Shown here piece after piece: positions 1 through 9,664 of a DNA stretch of 64,000 nucleotides. The position numbers and the translations under genes were made by a program. Every line of letters begins with the position of its first letter. The first letter of the stretch is position 1. Origin of the DNA: Vibrio sp. JC009 (GTDB lineage: Bacteria; Pseudomonadota; Gammaproteobacteria; Enterobacterales; Vibrionaceae); NCBI RefSeq assembly GCF_029016485.1, contig NZ_CP092106.1, positions 1,426,001 through 1,490,000 on the forward strand, written 5' to 3'. The notes under the pieces were generated by a model. It was not told where the DNA came from. It saw only the letters and a list, made by a program, of their open reading frames with translations, and ran no database searches.

Positions 1-13
1 TATGTTGCTGTTG

Positions 14-49
14 GTTGATAAAGTCAACTAACAAATTGACTTTATCAAC
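14..49. promoter_or_regulatory. MarR-type operator palindrome
   Basis: Two perfect 14-bp inverted arms (14-27 and 36-49) are separated by 8 bp and lie 20 bp before the MarR-family start codon. MarR proteins usually bind such dyads next to their own gene, so autorepression is likely. The arms are seen directly; the regulation is inferred. Confidence 0.6.
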
Positions 50-68
50 TAGTTTTGTAGGGGTATGT

Positions 69-494
69 ATGTCGGAAAGCAGATCGTTAGATAGCCTGTT
101 TCAGTTAGTTCACCTGTTAAAGCGCCAATACCAAAATAAAATGGAGCAGCTTGATATTGGAATTACTCCAATGCATATGGGGGTTCTTAAAGTGATCAGG
201 AGAAATCCACAATGCACCGCGATAGACGTTTCGAATTTCCTGAATCGTGATAAGTCTCAGGTTACCCGCCTGCTTAATTCTCTGATTAAAGACGGTATTA
301 TCGAAAAGGAACTCAATCCGGCTGATAAGCGCAGTCATTACCTGCGTATTACATCAAGTGGCGAAAAGATCATGGAGCAGATTGCGGGAGTTGATAGCCA
401 GATGGATCAGCTAATCACAAAAAACCTTAGCCCTGAAGAGCTGGAAGAGTTTCAGCGTCTTGCCGGAAAAGTGGCTAAGGGACTGCGTGATTAG
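69..494 (+). CDS. MarR family transcriptional regulator
   Basis: A 141-residue winged-helix regulator of MarR size. The recognition region reads VSNFLNRDKSQVTRLLNSL, followed by the wing NPADKRSHYLRIT with the family's conserved D-K-R-S positions. I chose the ATG at 69 because upstream in-frame TTG codons fall inside the operator palindrome. A G-rich stretch (GTAGGGG) precedes the start. The gene stands alone, converging with the histidine kinase. The ligand and target genes cannot be read from sequence. The palindrome at 14-49 suggests autoregulation. Confidence 0.85.
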   Translation: MSESRSLDSLFQLVHLLKRQYQNKMEQLDIGITPMHMGVLKVIRRNPQCTAIDVSNFLNRDKSQVTRLLNSLIKDGIIEKELNPADKRSHYLRITSSGEKIMEQIAGVDSQMDQLITKNLSPEELEEFQRLAGKVAKGLRD

Positions 495-498
495 CCAA

Positions 499-532
499 AG
501 CCCCTGAGTGTCTCATTGTTAATTTAGGGGCT
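499..532. terminator. Bidirectional terminator between convergent genes
   Basis: AGCCCC and GGGGCT arms flank a 22-nt loop between two convergent genes, with T-rich sequence on the right and A/T on the left. The stem is short, so it may serve either direction only weakly. Confidence 0.45.
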
Positions 533-2138
533 ATCTATTTTGAGCTATCCACTTTGATAAGGCAGCAAACAGGATTTCCGGAAGTATCGGTTTAGTCACA
601 ATATCGTCTGCTCCCGCATCCAGACATTTTTGCTTTTCTTGCTCCATTGCATAAGCGGTCATTGCAATAATAGGAAGCTCCTGAGAAGAGTAGGTCTCCC
701 GGATTAGTTTCATGGCCTGATATCCATCCATTTCGGGCATCTGTATATCCATAAGGATCGCATCAAAGCCGGTGGTGCCCATTGCTGCCTCAACGGCTTC
801 TTTCCCATTTTCAGCAAGTACAACATCAATTCCCTGGCTTTTCAGTAATGCGATAGCCACAGTCTGGTTGACCTTGTTATCCTCCACCAGCAGAACCTGA
901 GTCCCCTGAAATGCGCCTTCTGTGGATTGGTTTGTGTCTGATGCTGCTTGTTGGTTTTTGGGTTTCACCGGAGCTTCTTTTGCTAAACAAACCGTAAAGC
1001 TGAAACAGCTGCCTTTTCCGGGTTCACTGGTTACCGAGATGCTTCCACCCATCATCTCAACCAAACTCTTACTGATATTCAGTCCAAGACCTGTGCCACC
1101 ATATTTTCGTGTTGTCGATCCATCTGCTTGATTAAACGCCTGAAACAGTTTTTCTTTGTGTTCCGGGCTGATACCTATTCCTGAATCAATAACCTCAAAA
1201 TGAAGCCGGGTCTGTTCGTCGTCCCCCGTGTTTTCGGCTGAAGTCTGCTCTTGTACTCTGACAAGTACTTGCCCCGCTTCAGTGAACTTGATGGCATTGC
1301 CTACAAGGTTAATCAGTATTTGCCCCAGGCGCATCGGATCACCAACAAGATGCCGGGGTACCCTGGAGTCTATTTCAATCTCAAATGATAACCCTTTATT
1401 TTCAGCATCAATAGAAACCAGGCTGCGCAGCTTTTTCAGTAAATCATCCAGAGAAAAGCTGACCTTTTCTATCTGCAACTTACCCGCCTCGATTTTAGAA
1501 GAGTCCAGTATGTCGTTAATGATGCCTAAAAGTGATACTGCAGCGCCTTCTATTTTGGTCAGGTAGTCATGCTGGATGCGGGTGAGTTCGGTATTCAGAG
1601 TGAGATTCGAAAGGCCGATAATGGCATTCATTGGTGTGCGTATTTCATGGCTCATATTGGCAAGGAAATTACTTTTTGCCTGATCTGAGCGCTCCGCCTT
1701 TTCCTTCATGGCTTCCAGCTCTTTATAGCTCTTTTCAAGCTCCTCCCTGGTGCTGACCTCTTCGCTGATATCGTCAAATGACCAGATAACAAAGTTGCCG
1801 GCTTCTGTTTCAAGAGGCATGCCTGTTAACTTTACCCAAAACAGGGAACCATCACTCTTTTTATACAGCAGCTCATTGCTCTCAATGGAGCCGTCCCGCG
1901 TCTCTTCAAAGGCTTTTGCATACCGGCTGAAGTGCTCTCCGGTTGGTGTCAGAATGACGGTTTTTTTGCCTACAATCTCTTTAAGCGCGTAACCGAACAT
2001 GTCACAGAATCGATTGTTAGCCTTGATAATGGTACGGGTAGTGTCGACGATCATCATAGGCGTAATGCTTTTTTGAAAAAGCATTTCTCCGGTTAAAACC
2101 GAATCGTAGAGGTGGTTTACTTTAGACTCATCTTGCAT
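531..2138 (-). CDS. Soluble hybrid sensor histidine kinase (PAS-HisKA-HATPase-REC)
   Basis: A 535-residue cytoplasmic hybrid kinase. A PAS domain (about 18-130) is followed by a coiled linker. HisKA carries the phospho-acceptor His164 in SHEIRTPMNAIIG. The HATPase has an N box (NLVGNAIKFTEAG) and G boxes (DSGIGI, GGTGLGL). The C-terminal receiver has acidic VEDN, phospho-acceptor Asp464 in LMDIQMPEMDG and Lys in TKP. There is no signal peptide or membrane segment, so PAS probably senses an internal or redox signal. There is no Hpt domain, so phosphate must pass to a separate protein. The gene is monocistronic and its partner is not in the window. Confidence 0.9.
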   Translation of the reverse strand: MQDESKVNHLYDSVLTGEMLFQKSITPMMIVDTTRTIIKANNRFCDMFGYALKEIVGKKTVILTPTGEHFSRYAKAFEETRDGSIESNELLYKKSDGSLFWVKLTGMPLETEAGNFVIWSFDDISEEVSTREELEKSYKELEAMKEKAERSDQAKSNFLANMSHEIRTPMNAIIGLSNLTLNTELTRIQHDYLTKIEGAAVSLLGIINDILDSSKIEAGKLQIEKVSFSLDDLLKKLRSLVSIDAENKGLSFEIEIDSRVPRHLVGDPMRLGQILINLVGNAIKFTEAGQVLVRVQEQTSAENTGDDEQTRLHFEVIDSGIGISPEHKEKLFQAFNQADGSTTRKYGGTGLGLNISKSLVEMMGGSISVTSEPGKGSCFSFTVCLAKEAPVKPKNQQAASDTNQSTEGAFQGTQVLLVEDNKVNQTVAIALLKSQGIDVVLAENGKEAVEAAMGTTGFDAILMDIQMPEMDGYQAMKLIRETYSSQELPIIAMTAYAMEQEKQKCLDAGADDIVTKPILPEILFAALSKWIAQNR

Positions 2139-2368
2139 GTCTCAGGCTCCGGGCAGAAGCGGCAATACGCTGCTTGCAATTTGGTTGCCTTCTGTTTGTA
2201 TTTGTTCTTCCCTGCTTTGCATACACGTTAGTCCATAAGCCTGATTTATAATAAATTGTGTATATCATACAATACAAATAAGGTTAATTACTGATATGTA
2301 TTTAGCACAAATTGATAAATGTATTTTTAGTCACGAAACAATGTATATCAAGTGAAAGAAATAGCTGT

Positions 2369-3103
2369 TTACTCAGGATGAGCCAGTTGATAATTCCCAC
2401 TCTGAAGATAATTAGGCTTGATAGGCGCTTTAGGCCCTAAAAACTTAGGCATGGTATGGAAGATATAGAGATCCAGCACGGCTTTTACCCGGGCGAAAAC
2501 TTCTCTTATGCGGATGCTGATACCTGAGTGCTGTTTTGGTCCCGGAACGGCAAGGCAGACGGCCTGAATATCAAAATGACTGGCGATAAAGAGTGCCCGT
2601 TCACAGTGGAATTTTTGGGTGACGATAATAAATTCATCGGCACCGAAAATCTCTTTAGAGCGGACAATGGAGTCCAGCGTGCGAAAGCCTGCGTAATCCA
2701 GATGAATGGCTTTTTCCGGAATGCCGGCTTTTAGCAGATCCCTTTTCATGGTCCAGGGTTCGTTGTAAGAGCGGTGGGCGTTATCGCCGCTCAGAAGAAA
2801 GGCATCAACCTTTTCGGACTGATAGAGCTCAATGGCGGCTTCAATGCGGTTGGTGTAATAGTCGTTAAGAATTTTACCAAGATATTTACTGGTTCCCAGA
2901 ACTAAGGCCACATCATAGTCCGGAAGCTGGCGGGTTTCTTCATAGATGTTTTTATACGTGGTCCAACTGACCAGCCTGTCTGCCATAAAAATGGAAAACA
3001 GAAGGCCGATAAGAATGCCGATCGAAGCTTTCATTGCCCGGGCGGTGATTCTTATCTGACGGATACTGAGCTTTGTTTTAAGCCTGGACCAATTTAGCTT
3101 CAT
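2369..3103 (-). CDS. sanA: SanA-like envelope protein (DUF218/YdcF family)
   Basis: A 244-residue protein with a basic N-terminus, one membrane helix (about 27-43) and a DUF218 domain. The conserved blocks VALVLGTSKYLG, LLSGDN, YNEPWTM and LDYAGFRTLDS closely match E. coli SanA, an inner-membrane protein needed for vancomycin exclusion at high temperature and linked to envelope integrity. I chose the start at 3103 because its ATG overlaps the upstream stop (ATGA), which implies translational coupling with the DUF3392 gene. A start at 3127 is possible. Confidence 0.82.
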   Translation of the reverse strand: MKLNWSRLKTKLSIRQIRITARAMKASIGILIGLLFSIFMADRLVSWTTYKNIYEETRQLPDYDVALVLGTSKYLGKILNDYYTNRIEAAIELYQSEKVDAFLLSGDNAHRSYNEPWTMKRDLLKAGIPEKAIHLDYAGFRTLDSIVRSKEIFGADEFIIVTQKFHCERALFIASHFDIQAVCLAVPGPKQHSGISIRIREVFARVKAVLDLYIFHTMPKFLGPKAPIKPNYLQSGNYQLAHPE

Positions 3104-3423
3104 ACGTGTCTGTTTCTTTGCGCCCACATACCGATAACAATAAAACTAACCACAACAAGAGCCATCATATCACCGGGGTTCAGCTCTCTGAGCTGCCGGG
3201 AGAGGTAAGGTGCAGCATACACTATCAGCATCCCGTAACCAAAGGCGTTAAGAAGAATAAAAGCCAGAGTCCGGACAATAAAATGCTGGCCTGACAGCGT
3301 TCTTCTTAAAAAGCGGTTGATATCACTGCCGAACATCACCAGCAGACAGGCTACCAGCGCCGTTGAAATTTCCGGGGTATAGGGAACGATATGCTTACCC
3401 ACGGGAGCGAGTACTTCGAGCAT
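3100..3423 (-). CDS. DUF3392 family membrane protein
   Basis: A 107-residue protein with three predicted membrane helices. One has the text STALVACLLVMFG, the second FILLNAFGYGMLIVYAA and the third MALVVVSFIVIGM. It resembles the DUF3392 family of marine gammaproteobacteria, whose function is unknown. It sits directly upstream of sanA with a 4-bp ATGA overlap, so the two are likely co-translated and may act together in the envelope. Confidence 0.75.
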   Translation of the reverse strand: MLEVLAPVGKHIVPYTPEISTALVACLLVMFGSDINRFLRRTLSGQHFIVRTLAFILLNAFGYGMLIVYAAPYLSRQLRELNPGDMMALVVVSFIVIGMWAQRNRHV

Positions 3424-3572
3424 ACTTAAAGTCTCTTGTTTAGGAATTTATTTAGCTTTCATAGCCTAACCCGTCACAGGGCAAAAATCACCGGATTTTT
3501 TATCGGCAAAATTCGTTTATGTCGCGTTATACTATGTCCATCCAGTTTGTAACATCTGTTTGTACTTATTCT

Positions 3573-5921
3573 ATGCAGTCTCTTCCTATTGATAGCCTTC
3601 GTTCTGATTTTCATTCCCTGATCCCCAATCAGCATCTTGTTGTTGAAGCAGAAACCGGATCGGGTAAATCAACCTGTTTGCCTGTGTGGGCGGCAGAGCA
3701 TGGACGGGTTCTGGTGATTGAGCCGAGAAGAATTGCCTGTACTTCGCTTGCAGAATTTATCGCTGAAAGTGAGCAGACAAAGCTCGGTGATAAAATAGGT
3801 TATGCGATAAAGCTGGATTCAAAGTTCTCTGATAAGAGTCAGGTTGTCTTTGTGACGCCTGGTGTGGCGCTCAGATGGTTTGCTGAAAACAAGCTAAACG
3901 AATTCGATCTGGTGATGGTGGATGAGTTTCATGAGCGTCGCTGGGATACCGATTTGCTGGTGGCTTTGCTGAAAGAGAATAATCAGCACAGGATGATTGT
4001 GACATCAGCGACCATGGAAGGCGAAAAGCTGGCCGCTTATATCGGCGCAAAACGGCTGGTTTCAGAAGGCAGGATGTTTAAAGTGGATATCCGTTATCTG
4101 GCCCGGGAGTACAACACCCTACCTGATAGCCGAAATCTGGAACAGAATGTGTGCGACCAGATTTTACAGCGAATTGATGAAACCGATGGCGATCTTCTGG
4201 TGTTTTTACCGGGTAAAAAAGAGATTAATCAGTGTGCGCAAAGGCTGAATAAGCTAAGTGGTGTAGAAGTGGTAAGGCTTCATGCGTCGGTTTCTGACAG
4301 TGAAAGGCATAGAGCACTTAACCGGCTTGACAAACAAAAGGTGGTGCTGGCAACCAATGTCGCGGAAACATCGCTGACGATTCCCAACATTACACTGGTT
4401 ATCGATTCCGGCCTTGAACGCCGTACTTCACAGAGAAATGGCCGGACTGTGCTGAGCCTGAAGTCCATCTCCAAAGCCAGCGCAAGGCAGCGATCCGGCC
4501 GAGCAGGGCGGGTCAGAGACGGTTTGTGTGTCAGGCTGTACGGTGAGCATGCGGCATTAGAGCTGATGACACCTCCCGAGTTATTACGGGAAGAGCTAAC
4601 CGAAGCAATGCTTGCTGCTGCTTGTTGTGGTAGCCGGTTAACAGAGCTGCATTTTCTTGATGCTTTGCCGGAAAAATCTCTGGCCAGTGCAGAAACCATG
4701 CTGAAAAACATGCAGGCGATAGATGAGCGCGGAGATATTACCAGACATGGTCAGGTGCTGTATCCGCTGCCGATTGATGCCATCTATGCCGACCTTCTGA
4801 CCCGAATGCCGATAAAACCTCTGCGTGAAGCCATGCTTGATTTGGCCGCAGCGCTTTCGGTTCCTGCGACCATCTTCAAAATTCCCTCGAATGAAGAACA
4901 ACTGGAAGAACTTGCCAAGTGGGAACCGAATGCCTGTGACGGTGCTGTGCTTATCCGCTTAGTCAGGGGAGAAAAAGCGCCGTTTCTGGAGATAGATCAG
5001 GACGCCCTGAAAGAAGCCAGGGGTCTGGCGCAGCAAATGCGCGATGCGCTGGAATTGCCTGCTCTTGACGTAGCTTCCCGTTACAACCGGAGTGAATGGT
5101 TAAAGGCAATTATCGCGATTCACCCTGAACTGGTTTATGTAAGACGAGAAAAGCGCCGTGAAGCCATGGGCAACGGCAAGGCCGAATTAATGCCGGGCAG
5201 AAACAGTCTGTTTGCCGATAAAGATGAAGCGGCAATTGTTCTGGATCAGCACAGCATTCCGGGACGAGGCGTTAAGCAGACGCTGAATCTTGGGTCTGTT
5301 ATGCTGCCCGTTCCAGTTTCAGAGCTGATTGAAATGGAAATCGGCCAATGGTGTCAGGGTGAAACGGTTGTTGAGGAGGGCGTTCTCTATTCCCGGTTAA
5401 ACCTTATATATGCGGGTCGTACACTAAGCTCCAAAAAGGTGATGCCCGAGGGTGAGCTTTTGCTTAAGCCTATAGTTGATGCGGTTCAGAGCGGGTCGAT
5501 TTTTCCGGGCTTTGCAGAAAAAAGAGCAAGAGAGATACAACTCTGGAAGCTCTATGTTGAGCTGGGGTTGGATGAGAGTTGCACCGATCATGCGAATATC
5601 AGCTTTGAGTCCTGGTTTACCCATCAGCTTCAGGAGCTGGGCATAACAGAGATCAGTGAACTGGATATTTTTACTGAAGATGACTTTATTTTCGAAGGTA
5701 TTCCATACTGGCAATTCGATGATTTCGCGGAAAAATATCCCAACTTTTTAAATATCGGAGATCTGCAACTTGATGTTGAGTATATCAAGTCAAAAAATTT
5801 GATATATGTAATCTATTGCAGTGGATTGCGTAAGTCTGATCCAAAAAGAAGAGAATTACCTGTCTGGAAAGGCTGGAAAGTTCAGTATAAAAAAGCAAGC
5901 AGGATAGTGGATGTTCGTTAA
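3573..5921 (+). CDS. DEAH-box ATP-dependent helicase, HrpB-like
   Basis: A 782-residue superfamily 2 helicase. Motif I is AETGSGKST (26-34), motif Ia EPRRIA, motif II DEFHER (from 117), motif III TSATM, motif V ATNVAETSLTIPN and motif VI RQRSGRAGRV. DEFH at motif II and the overall length match bacterial HrpB rather than the longer HrpA. A helicase-associated C-terminal region follows. Such enzymes unwind RNA, but HrpB's physiological role is poorly known. I chose the ATG at 3573 because the 18 residues upstream align with nothing before the helicase core. The C-terminal 150 residues look divergent. Confidence 0.85.
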   Translation: MQSLPIDSLRSDFHSLIPNQHLVVEAETGSGKSTCLPVWAAEHGRVLVIEPRRIACTSLAEFIAESEQTKLGDKIGYAIKLDSKFSDKSQVVFVTPGVALRWFAENKLNEFDLVMVDEFHERRWDTDLLVALLKENNQHRMIVTSATMEGEKLAAYIGAKRLVSEGRMFKVDIRYLAREYNTLPDSRNLEQNVCDQILQRIDETDGDLLVFLPGKKEINQCAQRLNKLSGVEVVRLHASVSDSERHRALNRLDKQKVVLATNVAETSLTIPNITLVIDSGLERRTSQRNGRTVLSLKSISKASARQRSGRAGRVRDGLCVRLYGEHAALELMTPPELLREELTEAMLAAACCGSRLTELHFLDALPEKSLASAETMLKNMQAIDERGDITRHGQVLYPLPIDAIYADLLTRMPIKPLREAMLDLAAALSVPATIFKIPSNEEQLEELAKWEPNACDGAVLIRLVRGEKAPFLEIDQDALKEARGLAQQMRDALELPALDVASRYNRSEWLKAIIAIHPELVYVRREKRREAMGNGKAELMPGRNSLFADKDEAAIVLDQHSIPGRGVKQTLNLGSVMLPVPVSELIEMEIGQWCQGETVVEEGVLYSRLNLIYAGRTLSSKKVMPEGELLLKPIVDAVQSGSIFPGFAEKRAREIQLWKLYVELGLDESCTDHANISFESWFTHQLQELGITEISELDIFTEDDFIFEGIPYWQFDDFAEKYPNFLNIGDLQLDVEYIKSKNLIYVIYCSGLRKSDPKRRELPVWKGWKVQYKKASRIVDVR

Positions 5922-6118
5922 TGTTTATTTCTTTAAATATTAAAATTAGATCTGAGGATATATATAAATTGATACTCTCATGTTAATAAATTGATATATT
6001 TAGTCCGATTTATTTGGCATGTGTACCGATAAAAGATTAATGCTGCATATTCCATTGCTATTACAAACATAGTGGAGGATAGTACCGATACCGTACTGTG
6101 CTTTTGGGGAGGAGCATT

Positions 6119-6496
6119 GTGGAAGATCACGAAAGAAATTTAGTGGTGTTTGATTACACGACATTTCTTGCAGCAGCTTGTAGAAAGAAATGGACACTGA
6201 CTGAAGTGTTTCTTTCTATTGCGCCTGTGTTTGGATATGCATGGAAAAATAGTGTCCAAAAAGAGCAAAATATTCAGGAAAGGGTCTGGGAATTGGCTCT
6301 AGGCACCTTGTCGGCACAGAGCAGTGATGTGACTAATATCATCAGACTGACTGAACTGGCTAAGCATGAGGGTGTTAAAGAGATCAGGCTTATGATGCCT
6401 TACGAGCTGGAGCAGTCTCAACTGGACAATATCAGTCAGGAAAGCGAAGTGCAGATCTCCCGGTCAGCACAGGATGAGTTTACGATTTATCTTTAG
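6119..6496 (+). CDS. Hypothetical protein, 125 aa
   Basis: I do not recognise a family. The GTG at 6119 is preceded by a very strong Shine-Dalgarno (GGGGAGGAG), which decides the start. The protein is soluble and slightly acidic. An N-terminal VFDYTTFLAAAC is followed by helical segments and a C-terminal alpha-beta pattern (KEIRLMMPYELE, EVQISRSAQDEFTIYL). It lies alone between AT-rich gaps. Confidence 0.6.
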   Translation: MEDHERNLVVFDYTTFLAAACRKKWTLTEVFLSIAPVFGYAWKNSVQKEQNIQERVWELALGTLSAQSSDVTNIIRLTELAKHEGVKEIRLMMPYELEQSQLDNISQESEVQISRSAQDEFTIYL

Positions 6497-6725
6497 TATA
6501 AATACTGTATTTTGTTTGATAGTTTACTCAGTAATATGTATTAAGTGCCATTTTTTGTTTATTATTTCGGCGAGCTAAAACTCTATATTCATTCTGCCTG
6601 CCATTATAAATTAATTGGTTTTACTTCCCCTATCGTTTAAAAAATCCAGAAAATAATAACGACATTTTTATTAATAAAAATGTTATTTTAAATCGATATT
6701 TAATATTTAGCGGAATAAGCGCTGC

Positions 6726-9566
6726 TTATCTTGTGGAATTATGCGCCATATCCGGCTCTTCACAGTGATTCAGGATTTCATTTCTGGCTTTGTCTCTTAA
6801 TACCACTGCCGATTCCCAGTCAGCACCTTCAGGGAGCAGCGGCTGGCTTATGGTAACATTGACCGCACCACGTCGTGGAAACAGTGAATTTCCCCTGAGC
6901 TTTGCCCGGCTTCCGCAAATGGTTAGCGGGGTTACCGGCAACCCTGAATGGGCCGCTGCCATAAATGCTCCCATATGAAACTCATGCAAGCCTGCCATGC
7001 GGTAAAGTGTTCCCTCGGGAAAGATCAGCAGAGCCTGATTGTTATTCGCCTGGTTTATTATTTTATCTGCATCAACAATGCTCTTTTCTGCATCAAACCT
7101 TTCTACGAACTCAGTTCCTAAACGGGTTAAGAATATTCGTGCGACCGGTTGTTTTAGTAGCTCGGCTTTTGCCACAAACCGGCAGGGAAGGCCAGTGGCT
7201 GCGGCGACAATGATTCCGTCCAGATAACTGCTGTGATTGGCAATAAGGATTGAGGGATGATCCAAATCCGGCAGATGACTCTTGCCTTTTACAGTGAGTC
7301 TGGTACCTGTCAGCCGTATTAGCGCTCTGGAGCCATACTTCACCACTTTCCAGCGCGTAGGCTGAGACGGGAGAATTGCCACAAGAATCCAGACAAGGGG
7401 CGCGAGTAATCCCATAATCAGCCAGCAGTACGCGGCGTAGCCAATATCGGCTGCTGTCCGGGAACCCCGGCGTATCTGAGGAACCACCCCGGCGATGGCT
7501 AGCTGAAGTGCCTGAAGCCATACCGCTTTTTGCCTTTCACCTAAAGTGCCTTTTTCATACATCTCTTTACATGCACTGCGGCGGATTTTTCCGCTGGAGG
7601 TTTTCGGGACAGTATGTGGCGGGCCGATGACCACATCATCAACCGGGCTGCCCAGCAAGTCGATGGCCAGTGAGTTGATCTGTTTTTTGAACCGCTTTAA
7701 TTGATCAGTATCTGTTTCCCGGCTCTCAGCCAGAACCACTAACTTTTCTGTACCGGCGCCGCTGTCATGGCTGCCAAATGCCGCTACGCAGCCTTTTCTT
7801 ATTCCTGGGATACTGGCAACGGCTAACTCCAGTTCGTGGGGATAAATATTACGTCCTGCGCGGATAATAATATCTTTACTGCGCCCGGTAAGAAAAAGCT
7901 CACCGGCTAAGGTAAAGGCGCGGTCACCGGTCACCAGCCAGTCGTCATGGTATAGCTCTTTGGTCTTATCCGGTCTCCGGTAATAGCCCTGAGTGGAGGA
8001 CGGGCCTTTAAACTCGAGGGCACCTTCTTCTCCGTCCGGTAGCTCTTTACCTAAATCGTCCACAATGCGGATCTGATGCTCCGGCAGCGGCTGGCCCAGG
8101 CCCACCATAGCAATGCTGTTTTCATCAGAGCTGTCGGCCTGAACGGCTCTGCCTGAGAGGCTTAACTCATCTCTGCAAAAATATTCAATACGTGGTGTTC
8201 TTATTTCGGCGGGGAAGGTTAACCCGACGGAAGACTCTGCTAATCCGTAGACCGGAGACATGGTTTCCGGTTTATAGCCAAATTTGGCGAATTTCCCGGT
8301 AAAGCTTTGTATCGTTTGCGGGCTTACCGGTTCCGCGCCGTTCCAGGATAGCCGCCAACTGCTAAGATCCAGCCCTTCCAGTTCAGCATCGCTTATCCGG
8401 TTTACACAGAGCTCATAGGCAAAATTCGGAGCCGGAGAGAGAGTTCCCCGGTAGTGATGAATTGCCCATAACCAGCGTTGAGGTTTAGTCAGAAAGAGCA
8501 GAGGCGACATGATCACCAGAGGGATGGAGTGATAAAGACTACCAAACCAGGCACCAATCAGCCCCATATCGTGATAAACCGGCAGCCAGCTGACAAAGAC
8601 ATCGTCTGAGCTGGCATGGATCACTTTGCCCATTGCTCTGACATTGGCCAGAAGGTTTGCATGAGTCAGGGTAACGCCTTTCGGTACACCGGTACTTCCG
8701 GAAGTGTACTGCAAAAAGGCGATATCCTTTTCTTTGGCTTCTCCCACATCAACGGGTTGTCGTGAGCCTTCCAGTTCATCAAAGGTGACAACCGATTCCA
8801 CTGATGACACCTGCAGCTTAAGCAACTGAGACAGAGGTTTCGCTTCCTTCACCGTAATCAGCAGCTTTGCCTGGGCGTTTTTTAAAATACTGGCGTGGCG
8901 TTTCAGATGATCCTCTATCTGCTGCATTCGCGCTGGTGGATAGATAGGAATGGGAATCGCCCGCGCAAAGAGTATTCCGAAGAAACTAAAAAAATAGTCA
9001 TTGCAGGTAGGCAGCATAATGGCAACGCGATCCCCTGGCTCCACGCCTTTATCTATTAAACCGGCTGCGACTTCTACAGCCTTGCTGTGCAGAGTTTTAT
9101 AACTGATTTCATCCACTTTATCGGCATTTTGAAACACATAAAGGTGAGGGCGGTCAGGGTGTTTTTTTACATGCCAGCTAAGCAGCTCCTGGAGAGTCTT
9201 AACCTTAGTTGGGTGGCTTTCCACTGAGTCCAGCGTAACCTGGCTGATGGCGTTATCAATGGCATCAGGTTTAACGCTGGTGTCTGCCTGCAATAGGGCC
9301 TTGATCAGATCTCTGGGTGTTTCAATGGAGGTCAGCGTATGCTCAGGCAGCGAAGCTTTAAAATGGGCTTCAATACGAATCAACAGTTCAGCACGGGCAA
9401 GGCTGTCTAATCCCAGGTCATGATCCAGATTACTGTCCAGCCCTAATCCGCCGTTTTCAAGCGCGTCGGGATTGAGCTCTCTGGTTATATCACAAACGAT
9501 CCGGACAACGGACTGAGCTGTCTCATTTGGAGAGGAGCTGATATTTTTGTTATCACTGGCTGACAT
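6726..9566 (-). CDS. ACP / fatty acyl-AMP ligase / PlsC-like acyltransferase fusion
   Basis: A 946-residue three-domain enzyme. An acyl-carrier domain (about 15-95) has its phosphopantetheine Ser55 in LGLDSL. An adenylate-forming domain of fatty acyl-AMP ligase type (about 125-680) carries YTSGSTGVPKG (287-297) and TGDRAF. One or two membrane helices lie near 700-725. A PlsC-type acyltransferase has NHSSYLD (777-783) and FPEGT (849-853). The order suggests in-cis activation of a free fatty acid, loading onto the ACP arm and transfer to a lipid acceptor at the membrane. The acceptor is not known. The gene is monocistronic with AT-rich flanks. Confidence 0.85.
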   Translation of the reverse strand: MSASDNKNISSSPNETAQSVVRIVCDITRELNPDALENGGLGLDSNLDHDLGLDSLARAELLIRIEAHFKASLPEHTLTSIETPRDLIKALLQADTSVKPDAIDNAISQVTLDSVESHPTKVKTLQELLSWHVKKHPDRPHLYVFQNADKVDEISYKTLHSKAVEVAAGLIDKGVEPGDRVAIMLPTCNDYFFSFFGILFARAIPIPIYPPARMQQIEDHLKRHASILKNAQAKLLITVKEAKPLSQLLKLQVSSVESVVTFDELEGSRQPVDVGEAKEKDIAFLQYTSGSTGVPKGVTLTHANLLANVRAMGKVIHASSDDVFVSWLPVYHDMGLIGAWFGSLYHSIPLVIMSPLLFLTKPQRWLWAIHHYRGTLSPAPNFAYELCVNRISDAELEGLDLSSWRLSWNGAEPVSPQTIQSFTGKFAKFGYKPETMSPVYGLAESSVGLTFPAEIRTPRIEYFCRDELSLSGRAVQADSSDENSIAMVGLGQPLPEHQIRIVDDLGKELPDGEEGALEFKGPSSTQGYYRRPDKTKELYHDDWLVTGDRAFTLAGELFLTGRSKDIIIRAGRNIYPHELELAVASIPGIRKGCVAAFGSHDSGAGTEKLVVLAESRETDTDQLKRFKKQINSLAIDLLGSPVDDVVIGPPHTVPKTSSGKIRRSACKEMYEKGTLGERQKAVWLQALQLAIAGVVPQIRRGSRTAADIGYAAYCWLIMGLLAPLVWILVAILPSQPTRWKVVKYGSRALIRLTGTRLTVKGKSHLPDLDHPSILIANHSSYLDGIIVAAATGLPCRFVAKAELLKQPVARIFLTRLGTEFVERFDAEKSIVDADKIINQANNNQALLIFPEGTLYRMAGLHEFHMGAFMAAAHSGLPVTPLTICGSRAKLRGNSLFPRRGAVNVTISQPLLPEGADWESAVVLRDKARNEILNHCEEPDMAHNSTR

Positions 9567-9617
9567 GATGGAGCTACCTGAAAGAGGTTTACTTGATCCC
9601 TTATTGAAGTGTAGCTC

Positions 9618-9652
9618 AATAAAAAATCCCCCGGCATTTGCCAGGGGATTTT
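9618..9652 (-). terminator. Intrinsic terminator of purC
   Basis: On the minus strand, AATCCCC-t-GGC pairs with GCC-g-GGGGATT around an AAAT loop, followed by a run of T. It starts about 13 nt after the purC stop codon. Confidence 0.85.
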
Positions 9653-9664
9653 CAGCCGTGATTC

